From positions 62,001-126,000 of the forward strand of contig NZ_PPQD01000017.1 of assembly GCF_002901825.1 (NCBI RefSeq): a stretch of DNA of 64,000 nucleotides, written 5' to 3'. Below are positions 48,437 to 56,832 of this stretch, piece after piece. Source of the stretch: Mammaliicoccus sciuri. Lineage in GTDB: Bacteria > Bacillota > Bacilli > Staphylococcales > Staphylococcaceae. Position 1 is the stretch's first letter, and each line of letters starts with the position of its first letter. The position numbers and the translations under genes are program-made. Under the pieces are notes generated by a model. It saw only the letters and a program-made list of their open reading frames with translations. It had not been told where the DNA came from and did not search any database.

Positions 48437-50242
48437 ATGGCGAAGTTAATTACAAGGGAAGAACAACAAGAACAATATACATGGGACTTAACAACTATCT
48501 TTTCTTCTGACGAAGCATATGAAGAAGCTTTTAAAGAGTTAGAAGGCTATTTAGGTAAAGAAGAACAATTCAAAGGTCACTTGAAAGATAGTGCAGAAAC
48601 ATTGTATAAAGCGTTATTACTTGATAGTGAAATAGATGAGAAACTAGGTAAGGTTTATGTTTATGCTCATTTGAAACATGATCAAGACACAGCAAATGAT
48701 AAATACGCTGGATATGAAGCGAAGGCAGCAACACTTGCTAATAAATTTGCGAGTGCATGGAGCTTCATTTTGCCTGAATTAATGTCTATTGATGAAGCAA
48801 CATTAAATGAATTTGTTGAATCAAACGATGATTTAAAAAGATATCAATTTGATATTGAGAAACTTAATAAGAAAAGACCTCACATTTTAAGCGATAAAGA
48901 AGAAAAGATTTTAGCTGAAGCAGGGGAAGCATTACAAACACCTAGTAATGTATTTGGTATGTTTAATAATGCTGACTTAACATTTAAACCAGCTGTCGAT
49001 AAAGATGGTAATGAACATGAACTGACACAAGGCACATATACTAAATTGTTAGAATCTGAAGATCGCGTTTTAAGAAAATCTGCTTATGATAATGTTTATG
49101 AAGCATATGGAAGTCATAACAATACATTAACTGCAACGTTAAGTGGGAAAGTTAAGACTGCTATATTTAGTTCAAAAGTTCGCAAGTATAACTCAGCTCG
49201 TGAACAAGCGCTATCAAATAACTTTATTCCAGAAGAAGTATACGATAACTTAATTGCGACTGTACATAAGCATTTACCATTGTTACATCGTTATACTGAT
49301 TTAAGAAAAGAGTTACTTGGTTTAGATGAAATGCATATGTATGATATGTATACACCACTAGTTAAAAACTCTTCATTTGAGATGCCATATGAAGAAGCTA
49401 AAGACTGGATGGTTAAAGCGTTACAACCTATGGGTCAAACGTACATAGATGTAGTTGAAGAAGGTTTAAATAATAGATGGGTAGATGTTTATGAGAATAA
49501 AGGTAAACGCTCTGGTGGCTATTCTTCAGGCGCTCACTTAACAAATCCATTTATTTTACTTAACTGGACAGATTCTATTTCTGATTTATTTACGTTAATT
49601 CATGAATTTGGACATTCTGCACACAGTTATTTCAGTAGAAAACATCAACAATCAAATGAAAGTGATTATTCAATCTTTGTGGCAGAAGTTGCTTCAACAA
49701 CTAACGAAGCGTTGTTAAGTGAATATATGGATAAGAACTTAGAAGATCCTGAAAAGCGTAAATATTTACTAAACCAAGAGTTAGAAAGATTTAGAGCAAC
49801 ATTATTTAGACAAACAATGTTCGCTGAGTTTGAATATCTTATTCATAAAATTGTAGAAGATGGTGAACCATTAACTGCAGATCGTTTAAACTCTGAGTAT
49901 GCAGAACTTAATAAAAAATATTTCGGCGATGCTGTTGTGACAGATGAGAATATTGCCAAAGAATGGTCACGTATTCCTCATTTCTATTATAATTTCTATG
50001 TTTATCAATATGCTACAGGTTATAGTGCAGCACAAGCATTAAGTAAACAAATATTAGAAGAAGGCGAACCAGCAGTTGAGAGATATATTAATGAATTCTT
50101 AAAAGCAGGTAGCTCAGATTATCCGATAGAAGTATTGAAAAAAGCTGGTGTCGATATGACATCTAAACAACCAATAGAAGAGGCAATGGAAGTCTTTGAA
50201 CAGAAACTAAATGCCTTTGAAAAGCTTGTAAAAGAGAAATAA
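48437..50242 (+). CDS. pepF: Oligoendopeptidase F
   Basis: A 601-residue M3 metallopeptidase that cuts short peptides in the cytosol. The zinc motif HEFGH begins at residue 389, with the third ligand glutamate in FVAEVASTTNEALLSEYM. It follows coiA as in other staphylococci. AAGGAGG precedes the ATG. It would degrade peptides imported by Opp. Confidence 0.95.
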   Translation: MAKLITREEQQEQYTWDLTTIFSSDEAYEEAFKELEGYLGKEEQFKGHLKDSAETLYKALLLDSEIDEKLGKVYVYAHLKHDQDTANDKYAGYEAKAATLANKFASAWSFILPELMSIDEATLNEFVESNDDLKRYQFDIEKLNKKRPHILSDKEEKILAEAGEALQTPSNVFGMFNNADLTFKPAVDKDGNEHELTQGTYTKLLESEDRVLRKSAYDNVYEAYGSHNNTLTATLSGKVKTAIFSSKVRKYNSAREQALSNNFIPEEVYDNLIATVHKHLPLLHRYTDLRKELLGLDEMHMYDMYTPLVKNSSFEMPYEEAKDWMVKALQPMGQTYIDVVEEGLNNRWVDVYENKGKRSGGYSSGAHLTNPFILLNWTDSISDLFTLIHEFGHSAHSYFSRKHQQSNESDYSIFVAEVASTTNEALLSEYMDKNLEDPEKRKYLLNQELERFRATLFRQTMFAEFEYLIHKIVEDGEPLTADRLNSEYAELNKKYFGDAVVTDENIAKEWSRIPHFYYNFYVYQYATGYSAAQALSKQILEEGEPAVERYINEFLKAGSSDYPIEVLKKAGVDMTSKQPIEEAMEVFEQKLNAFEKLVKEK

Positions 50243-50304
50243 ATGTATGTAGACGTTTCCAATATGACAACTGTGTGACAAATTAAAAAAACCGATGTTT
50301 TTTG

Positions 50305-50334
50305 TTGAATTTAGTGTACAGAGCATGTTATATT
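50305..50334 (+). promoter_or_regulatory. RsaE promoter
   Basis: TTGAAT, 18 bases, TATATT, ending 6 bases before the RNA. Upstream (about 50265-50290) is CTGTGTGACAAATTA, of the kind bound by SrrA/ResD at this gene in relatives. Confidence 0.65.
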
Positions 50335-50340
50335 ACATAC

Positions 50341-50440
50341 ATGAAATTAATCACATAACAAACATACCCCTTTGTTTGAAGTGAAAAATTTCTCCCATCC
50401 CCTTTGTTTAAGCACCGTGTAATCAGACACGGTGTTTTTT
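50341..50440 (+). ncRNA. rsaE: Small regulatory RNA RsaE (RoxS)
   Basis: A 100-base RNA gene. It has the two C-rich seed regions CCCCTTTG and TCTCCCATCCCCTTTG, and a 3' terminator stem CACCGTGT/ACACGGTG with six Ts, matching what is known of RsaE. RsaE pairs through UCCC motifs with ribosome-binding sites of TCA-cycle, folate and amino-acid metabolism mRNAs and is controlled by SrrAB in S. aureus (ResDE for RoxS in Bacillus). It has its own promoter and lies after pepF as in S. aureus. The 5' end is inferred from the promoter. Confidence 0.9.
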
Positions 50441-50580
50441 ATTTATTTATTTGTTCATTCATAGTTAACATCCCAAAAGTTATCTATTAAATGGTGAGTA
50501 TAAGTTATAAGGACGTATATTTAACCATAAAGTATGAAACTTAATTTTCATGCTAAAAATTGAGTAGGGCATAAAAGTCC

Positions 50581-50632
50581 AAAAAAACAGCAGTTATTCA
50601 TCTTTAATGATGGATGACTGCTGTTTTTTTAT
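50581..50632. terminator. Terminator-like hairpin without an evident gene
   Basis: AAAAAAACAGCAGT pairs with ACTGCTGTTTTTTT, with an inner ATTCATC/GATGGAT stem. It lies about 140 bases after RsaE, which already has its own terminator. The sequence between (50441-50580) is AT-rich with no ORF I can support. Confidence 0.65.
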
Positions 50633-50655
50633 TTTACGACTTTATTCTAAAACAT

Positions 50656-50712
50656 AAAAATAGCATCTCATTTTTAACTGGATGAACCAGTGAAATGAGA
50701 TGCTATTTAATT
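50656..50712 (-). terminator. Terminator of spxH
   Basis: AAAAATAGCATCTCATTT pairs with AAATGAGATGCTATTT, with an inner ACTGG/CCAGT stem. Located just after the spxH stop. Confidence 0.7.
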
Positions 50713-50730
50713 TAAGTAAGGATACAGATC

Positions 50731-51543
50731 CTAATACTTATCATTATTTACTTTTCTTTTCTTAAATTTCCAAAAATCTCCGTGTACAGAATCTTGTTGT
50801 TCTATATAATTTTGGAGTTGTAATTTTTTTAATTCGCGTTTGACAATTTTCTCTGGCCATTCATATATTGTCGCAATTTCTTGTTCAGAAATAATTGATT
50901 GCGATTGTATATAGTCGAGTAATTTTGGAGGAAGTTGCTTCTCAACTTCTGTTCCAATAAGTTCTTGAATGATATACGTATAAATATGATATGGGTATAA
51001 ACCTTCTACTTTAAGTCCTTCAGAATGTACATCTTCATTAAAGAACACAAGTGATGGTGTCATATTGATATCCATCTCACGCGCAATATGCAAATCTGTT
51101 TGTAAACTATCAGTCAATGACTGCTCTTTCAAGTCTTTAATAAATACAGATAAATCAATTCCAGATTTGTACGCACACTTTCTAATCAGCTCAGTTGTAA
51201 TGATTTTTTCATGAGGTATAATTTCATTCTGAATTAAGTTTAGAAATCTGCTCGCTCTATTATGTCCTTGTAATTCTGCTGCTTTAAATGCTAAAGCTAC
51301 ATTATCAAATTCACATGTGCTTTGAGCCTGACATTTAGTCAAAACTTTTAGAGAGGGATTCAAAATCTGACGAATTTTAACATATTTTTGATATTCAATT
51401 TTTAACTTTGCTAATGTAGCTGATAGATTAAAACAATCTTCGCAAAATGGATCAAAAAATGAATAAATTTCGATTTTGCTTACAGGTGTTAAATCTATAT
51501 TATTTTGTTCATTAGCATGGATTAGTCTTAATTCTTCGGCCAT
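50731..51543 (-). CDS. spxH: ClpXP adaptor SpxH (YjbH)
   Basis: A 270-residue DsbA-like protein that brings Spx to ClpXP for degradation. EIYSFFDPFCEDCFNL has a CxxC redox pair (about residues 33-36), and SLKVLTKCQAQSTCEFDN and VEGLYPYHIYTYII are typical. S. aureus YjbH lacks the first cysteine of that pair. I chose the ATG at 51543 because GAAGGTGG precedes it; the frame open to 51558 runs through that site. The trHb gene lies just upstream on the same strand, so both are co-transcribed. Confidence 0.92.
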   Translation of the reverse strand: MAEELRLIHANEQNNIDLTPVSKIEIYSFFDPFCEDCFNLSATLAKLKIEYQKYVKIRQILNPSLKVLTKCQAQSTCEFDNVALAFKAAELQGHNRASRFLNLIQNEIIPHEKIITTELIRKCAYKSGIDLSVFIKDLKEQSLTDSLQTDLHIAREMDINMTPSLVFFNEDVHSEGLKVEGLYPYHIYTYIIQELIGTEVEKQLPPKLLDYIQSQSIISEQEIATIYEWPEKIVKRELKKLQLQNYIEQQDSVHGDFWKFKKRKVNNDKY

Positions 51544-51563
51544 ATTATCCACCTTCAACTATA

Positions 51564-51923
51564 TTAAGCGTTAACCATGTGGTTTGCAGTTAGCTTGAGT
51601 CTTTCATATAAATATTCTTGTATATCTTTATTTAATCGAGAATGGGTAATGGCTTCAAGCATATTCTCTAGCCAGGCATCTCTTTCTTTATTCGTAATTC
51701 TGAAAGGTAAATGACGTTGTCGTAACATCGGATGACCGTGTTCTTCTGTATATAATGCTGGACCACCCAAAAACTGCGTTAAAAACTGTTTCTGTTTACG
51801 ACTCGTTTCTGCAAAGTCACCAGGGAAAAGATGATTAATACGATTATCGCGTTCTACGAGATAATAAAAGTGATCAATCATGTCGTACAAATCTTGGGGG
51901 TCGATTACTTCATATGGGGTCAT
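51564..51923 (-). CDS. Truncated haemoglobin, group II (YjbI)
   Basis: A 119-residue trHb2 protein. DHFYYLVERDNRINHLFPGDFAE, the proximal-histidine region HGHPMLRQRHLPF and the W in RDAWLENM fit group II. It binds haem and oxygen. It sits upstream of spxH as in Bacillus and Staphylococcus, where it is linked to SpxH and redox stress. AAAAGGTG precedes the ATG. Confidence 0.9.
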   Translation of the reverse strand: MTPYEVIDPQDLYDMIDHFYYLVERDNRINHLFPGDFAETSRKQKQFLTQFLGGPALYTEEHGHPMLRQRHLPFRITNKERDAWLENMLEAITHSRLNKDIQEYLYERLKLTANHMVNA

Positions 51924-52018
51924 AATTTCACCTTTTCTTGCTTATTTCATTATCGATAATATTAATATAACATGTTCTTAAATTTTTAAAAGTATTTCGA
52001 CTTGTAACGAAAGTAAAT

Positions 52019-52597
52019 TCATGTTCTTTTGCGATCTGCATTGAAAAAGCGTACCACTTTATTATTTGGAATATTTCTTTCTATATTCAAGTCATTCAAA
52101 ATTTTATTAAAAGCTATTTCGCCTTTATCATAGTCCTTAACTTCGAATTCTAATTCATAATCTTCAATACCTAAATAAATACTATGATCCAATACTAAAA
52201 GTCCTGTGCCAATATCTTTTTCTAACCTATAAGTCGTTAAATCACCAAGTTGTCTCAGGTCATTTAGTGGAATATTAAACTTATTTAATATTTCAGTAAT
52301 GTTTTCTGGAAGATATTGTTTGTTTAAACGTTCACCTTGTTTAGGAATATCCTCAACTATTTCGTTATATTCTAGAAGACCAACTTCTTGTGGGACTTTT
52401 AAAGTCATTTCATAATTATGATTCTTTTCACGTATTCGTAGTGCCATTTTTTGTGACATAATATCATGATTATTTGTATCTATATAGTAATTTGTTTGTT
52501 TAAAAGGCTCACTTTGTTTAAAATAATATTGTTTGATTAATTCATAATCTTCAAGCGTGAGCATATTCTTGAATTCAATTTCGAGTTCTTGTCCCAT
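52019..52597 (-). CDS. CYTH domain protein (YjbK type)
   Basis: A 192-residue CYTH triphosphate tunnel protein. The family's ExExK motif is ELEIEFKNML at the start, with basic and acidic tunnel residues further on (YYIDT, LRIREKN, LEFEV). It is predicted to hydrolyse inorganic or nucleoside triphosphates; the substrate is unknown. I chose the ATG at 52597 after AAGGAAG; the GTG at 52609 is part of that site. It is divergent from the relQ operon. Confidence 0.87.
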   Translation of the reverse strand: MGQELEIEFKNMLTLEDYELIKQYYFKQSEPFKQTNYYIDTNNHDIMSQKMALRIREKNHNYEMTLKVPQEVGLLEYNEIVEDIPKQGERLNKQYLPENITEILNKFNIPLNDLRQLGDLTTYRLEKDIGTGLLVLDHSIYLGIEDYELEFEVKDYDKGEIAFNKILNDLNIERNIPNNKVVRFFNADRKRT

Positions 52598-52732
52598 TTT
52601 GATATACACTTCCTTTTACACTATTATTATGGAAGATTTACGGATAAACAAGTAATTATACAAAATTGACTTGATGATATGAATGTTTAAATTAAAATGT
52701 GTTAAAATAGATTGGAATAAGGAGGAACAACA

Positions 52733-53089
52733 ATGCGTATTTATGTAAATGAAATTAAAATAAATGACAATCAAATCAAATGTTATACAGACCAACCAAC
52801 TGAGGGATTAGAACCAGCAGAGCATATGATTGTAGATAGCGATAATCATGCATTTGTATATATGCTTGATAGCGGTGAACAATACCATTATTTATTATTT
52901 GTAGAGGAAACATGGTCAATGATTCATGAACACTTCGACAAAGAGGTCATCGTCAACGATCATTTAGTATTAACTTCATTTAAAGAAGAAATGGAATTTT
53001 TATTAGATAACATCGCAGATAATCACAACTATGGTAAAGCGTTTGTAGCTTCGGTAGAGGAAGCATTTGAATTAAACAAAGCGGAGTGA
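52733..53089 (+). CDS. UPF0738 family protein
   Basis: A 118-residue soluble acidic protein that matches the UPF0738 protein found before relQ in staphylococci (RIYVNEIKIND, MIVDSDNHAFVYMLDSG, NYGKAFVASVEEAFEL). Function unknown. AAGGAGG precedes the ATG. First gene of a six-gene operon ending at cpaA; its stop lies 5 bases before the relQ start. Confidence 0.85.
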   Translation: MRIYVNEIKINDNQIKCYTDQPTEGLEPAEHMIVDSDNHAFVYMLDSGEQYHYLLFVEETWSMIHEHFDKEVIVNDHLVLTSFKEEMEFLLDNIADNHNYGKAFVASVEEAFELNKAE

Positions 53090-53094
53090 TGGTT

Positions 53095-53730
53095 ATGAAT
53101 CAATGGGAAGAATTTTTGGCACCATATAAACAAGCAATTGACGAATTAAAGATTAAATTGAAGGGGTTACGTAAACAATATGAATCTTCAGATAAACCTT
53201 CGCCAATTGAGTTTGTTACAGGTCGTGTTAAACCCATCTCAAGTATAATAGATAAAGCAAATCAACGTGATATTCCTTTTGATCGATTAAGAGAGGAAAT
53301 GTATGATATTGCGGGTTTAAGAATGATGTGTCAGTTTGTTGATGATATAGATATCGTTGTAGAACTTTTAAGACAACGACAAGATTTTGAAGTTGTAGAA
53401 GAACGAAATTATATCGAATATACAAAAGAAAGTGGATATCGTTCGTATCATGTAATTATCAGTTATCCAATTGAAACGTTACATGGTCAAACGAATATTT
53501 TGGCAGAAATTCAAATTAGAACATTAGCGATGAATTTCTGGGCGACGATTGAACATACCTTAAGATATAAGTACGATGGTGATTATCCTCCTGAAATAAG
53601 AAATAGACTTGAGAGAGCAGCTGAGGCAGCATTTTTATTAGATGAAGAAATGTCTGAAATACGTGAAGAAATTCAAGAAGCACAGAAATATTATTCCAGA
53701 CAGAAAAGTAATAAACACAAACACGATTAG
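53095..53730 (+). CDS. relQ: Small alarmone synthetase RelQ
   Basis: A 211-residue (p)ppGpp synthetase without a hydrolase domain. It has [49 protein letters not shown] and [23 protein letters not shown]. It makes (p)ppGpp under cell-wall stress in S. aureus. I chose ATG 53095 (starts MNQWEEF as elsewhere); GCGGAG precedes it. It overlaps no gene but is tightly packed with UPF0738 and nadK. Confidence 0.93.
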   Translation: MNQWEEFLAPYKQAIDELKIKLKGLRKQYESSDKPSPIEFVTGRVKPISSIIDKANQRDIPFDRLREEMYDIAGLRMMCQFVDDIDIVVELLRQRQDFEVVEERNYIEYTKESGYRSYHVIISYPIETLHGQTNILAEIQIRTLAMNFWATIEHTLRYKYDGDYPPEIRNRLERAAEAAFLLDEEMSEIREEIQEAQKYYSRQKSNKHKHD

Positions 53731-53741
53731 GGGTGAATGCT

Positions 53742-54545
53742 TTGAAATATAATATATTATCAAAAGGTGATTCAAAATCGAATGCTTTAATGTATAAAAT
53801 GAAAAATCATATGAATGACTTTAATATGGTTGAAGACAAAGAATCACCCGATATCGTAATTTCTGTTGGTGGAGATGGTACTTTATTACAAGCATTTCAC
53901 CAATATAGTCATATGTTAGGAGATGTCAGTTTCGTAGGTGTACATACTGGACATTTAGGTTTCTATGCTGATTGGTTGCCACACGAAGTTGAAAAACTCA
54001 TTATTGAAATTAACAATTCAACTTATCAAGTTATAGAATATCCATTATTAGAAGTTATAATTCGCTACAAAAAAGGCGGATATGAAACGAGATATTTAGC
54101 TTTAAATGAAGCAACTATTAAAACTGATAATGGCGCAACACTAGTTGTAGATTTAGTATTAAGAGGCGAGCAGTTTGAAAGGTTTAGAGGTGATGGTTTA
54201 TGTGTTTCAACACCATCTGGTTCAACGGCTTATAATAAAGCTTTAGGTGGGGCACTTATACATCCATCACTAGAAGCTATGCAAATAGCTGAAATAGCTT
54301 CTATTAATAACCGTGTCTTTAGAACGGTTGGTTCTCCGCTTGTATTACCTAAACATCACGTTTGTCATATACATCCAGTAAATCACGATACATTACAAGT
54401 TACGATTGATCATGTAAATGTTAAACATAAAAATATTGAATCTATTCAATATAGAGTAGCAAATGAAAAAGTCCGCTTTGCGAGATTTAGACCATTTCCT
54501 TTCTGGAAAAGAGTACATGATTCATTTATTTCAAATGAGGATTAA
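53742..54545 (+). CDS. nadK: NAD kinase
   Basis: A 267-residue NAD kinase that makes NADP from NAD and ATP. The GGDGT motif is at residues 43-47 (D45 catalytic) and the [16 protein letters not shown] nucleotide loop is intact. I chose TTG 53742 because AGGGGTG lies 6 bases before it and the protein then begins [11 protein letters not shown]; the GTG at 53733 is inside that site. It sits between relQ and the RluA gene with gaps of 11 and 2 bases. Confidence 0.93.
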   Translation: MKYNILSKGDSKSNALMYKMKNHMNDFNMVEDKESPDIVISVGGDGTLLQAFHQYSHMLGDVSFVGVHTGHLGFYADWLPHEVEKLIIEINNSTYQVIEYPLLEVIIRYKKGGYETRYLALNEATIKTDNGATLVVDLVLRGEQFERFRGDGLCVSTPSGSTAYNKALGGALIHPSLEAMQIAEIASINNRVFRTVGSPLVLPKHHVCHIHPVNHDTLQVTIDHVNVKHKNIESIQYRVANEKVRFARFRPFPFWKRVHDSFISNED

Positions 54546-54547
54546 AC

Positions 54548-55408
54548 ATGAAAGTATTACAATATCGAGCAGCTTCTTCAATGATTTTGAAGACATTCTT
54601 ATATGATAAAGGCATTTCTAAAAAGAGTTTAAGCGCCATTAAGCAGAATGGCGCTTTATTAGTGAATAAAGAACACGCTACCGTTAGAAAAGAAATTCAT
54701 GAAGGTGACGAAATTGAGATTCACTTACCAAATGAATCTCCTAGTCATAATTTAGAACCATTTACGTTTGATTTAAATATTTTGTTTGAAGATGAATGGT
54801 TTATCATCGTTTCTAAACCTGCCATGATGAATACAGCGCCTTCTAGAGAACATCCTCATAATAGTTTAGTTGAAGCGGTGTTAAGCTATATGCTAATGAA
54901 TGGTGAACGAACAATTCCACATATAGTGACACGTTTAGATCGCGGTACAAGTGGTATAGTTATATTTGCGAAGCATCAATTATTACATCACATGGTTTCA
55001 AATACGACAATAAGTAAATACTATGTTGCACTTGTACATGGTGTTGTTGCACCGAAGAAAGGTGTTATTAAAGCACCAATTGCACGTGCTAAACATTCTA
55101 TTATAGAAAGAGAAGTTTCTGAAGAAGGTAAGTTTGCACATACAGAATATGAATATTTAGATGGTGATTCTGAAAATAGCATGCTTAAATTACAACTTTT
55201 TACAGGTAGAACACATCAAATAAGAGTACATCTTGCACATATTGGTTATCCAATTATAGGTGATAGTTTATATGGATATGAAGATGGTCAATATGATCAT
55301 CAATTACTGCAGTGCAATCATATAGAATTTATACATCCAATCACTTTGAAACAATTGCATATTGTTGATGAAATGCACTATAACCTAAGCGGTGTAGGTA
55401 TGATATAA
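54548..55408 (+). CDS. RluA family pseudouridine synthase
   Basis: A 286-residue pseudouridine synthase. The catalytic aspartate is D131 in TRLDRGTSGIVIFAK; LQLFTGRTHQIRVHLAHIGYPIIGD is typical. An S4-like N-terminal domain (residues 1-75) precedes the catalytic domain. It modifies an rRNA or tRNA uridine; which one is unknown. It begins 2 bases after nadK. Confidence 0.9.
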   Translation: MKVLQYRAASSMILKTFLYDKGISKKSLSAIKQNGALLVNKEHATVRKEIHEGDEIEIHLPNESPSHNLEPFTFDLNILFEDEWFIIVSKPAMMNTAPSREHPHNSLVEAVLSYMLMNGERTIPHIVTRLDRGTSGIVIFAKHQLLHHMVSNTTISKYYVALVHGVVAPKKGVIKAPIARAKHSIIEREVSEEGKFAHTEYEYLDGDSENSMLKLQLFTGRTHQIRVHLAHIGYPIIGDSLYGYEDGQYDHQLLQCNHIEFIHPITLKQLHIVDEMHYNLSGVGMI

Positions 55409-55439
55409 TAAATTGTATTTTTATGAGGAGGTGGCAAAG

Positions 55440-56822
55440 TTGGTTAATGAAAATAATGAAAATTACATCGAAGACGAAGCTTTTGATAAAGAAAAGTTAG
55501 ACGAACTATTAGCAAATGATGAAATAGACCAATTTAGAGAAGAATTTTTAAATATGCATACATATGACCAAGGTGAATACTTTGAAATATGTGATAATGA
55601 GCTCAAACAAAAAATATATCAATTCCTTTCACCGTTAGAAGTAGCTGACTTCTTTGAAACGACTGAGTTAGATGATGAAGAATACGAAGAAATTTTTCAA
55701 AATATGAATGCTAATTATGCAAGTCAAATGTTAAGTGACATGTCATACGATAACGCAGTTGATATTTTGAATGTATTATCTAAAAGTAAAATAGCCACTT
55801 TACTCACACTCATGAATCGTGAAGATGCTAGAGAAATTAAAGCATTACTTCATTATGAAGAAGATACTGCCGGTGGTATTATGACCACTGAGTTTATTTC
55901 AGTATATTCAACAATGTCTGTTAAAGAAGCGATGTTCTATGTTAAAGAACAAGCACCTGAAGCGGAAACAATATATGTTATTTTCGTTGTAGACGAAAAT
56001 AAAAAATTAGCAGGCGTTATCTCATTAAGAGACTTAATTGTCGCTGAAAATGATGCATATATTGAAGAAATTATGAGTGAACGTGTTATCAGTTCTAATG
56101 TAGCTGATGACCAAGAAGACGTCGCACAAACAATGCGAGATTATGACTTGATTGCGTTACCTGTAATCGACTATCAAGATCATTTATTAGGTATCATTAC
56201 AATTGATGATATCTTGGACGTTATGGATGAAGAAGCAAGTGAAGACTACTCTAAATTAGCGGGTGTATCTGACATCGACTCTACAAATGATTCAGTCTTC
56301 CAAACAGCTATGAAACGTTTACCTTGGTTATTAATATTAACGGTTTTAGGCATGATCACAGCATCCATACTAGGACAATTTGAAGATACACTTTCACAAG
56401 TTGCCCTTCTTGCAGCATTTATACCTATCATTAGTGGTATGAGTGGTAACTCAGGTACACAATCTCTTGCCGTATCTGTACGTAATATATCAACAGGTGA
56501 AATAAATGAACAAAGCAAATTTAAGCTCGCACTTCGTGAATCTGGTTCAGGACTACTAACTGGTTTCTTCTGTGCAATAAGTTTATTCATTATAATTGTC
56601 TTATTATATCGTGAACCTGTATTGGCGCTTATCGTTTCAGTTAGTTTAACAATAGCGATGACTGTAGGTACTTTAATGGGTGCAATTATACCGATGTTTA
56701 TGAATAAAATGAATATTGACCCTGCAGTTGCAAGTGGACCATTCATTACGACAATAAACGACATTGTCAGTATGTTAATCTACTTTGGTTTAGCAACAGC
56801 ATTTATGTCTTATCTAATATAA
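55440..56822 (+). CDS. mgtE: Magnesium transporter MgtE
   Basis: A 460-residue Mg2+ channel/transporter. It has the N-terminal helical domain, a CBS pair (about residues 135-260: TAGGIMTTEFISV, LGIITIDDILDVMDEEASEDY), and five C-terminal membrane segments with GMSGNSGTQSLAVSVR and the pore region. I chose TTG 55440, 5 bases after GAGGAGGTGG; the frame start at 55413 lies upstream of that site. Followed by cpaA after 10 bases. Confidence 0.92.
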   Translation: MVNENNENYIEDEAFDKEKLDELLANDEIDQFREEFLNMHTYDQGEYFEICDNELKQKIYQFLSPLEVADFFETTELDDEEYEEIFQNMNANYASQMLSDMSYDNAVDILNVLSKSKIATLLTLMNREDAREIKALLHYEEDTAGGIMTTEFISVYSTMSVKEAMFYVKEQAPEAETIYVIFVVDENKKLAGVISLRDLIVAENDAYIEEIMSERVISSNVADDQEDVAQTMRDYDLIALPVIDYQDHLLGIITIDDILDVMDEEASEDYSKLAGVSDIDSTNDSVFQTAMKRLPWLLILTVLGMITASILGQFEDTLSQVALLAAFIPIISGMSGNSGTQSLAVSVRNISTGEINEQSKFKLALRESGSGLLTGFFCAISLFIIIVLLYREPVLALIVSVSLTIAMTVGTLMGAIIPMFMNKMNIDPAVASGPFITTINDIVSMLIYFGLATAFMSYLI

Positions 56823-56832
56823 GGAGAATAAT

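Noticed and set aside
56246-56764. 172-residue minus-strand open frame inside mgtE
   Set aside because: Antisense shadow of a well-supported gene; no start signal or recognisable domain.
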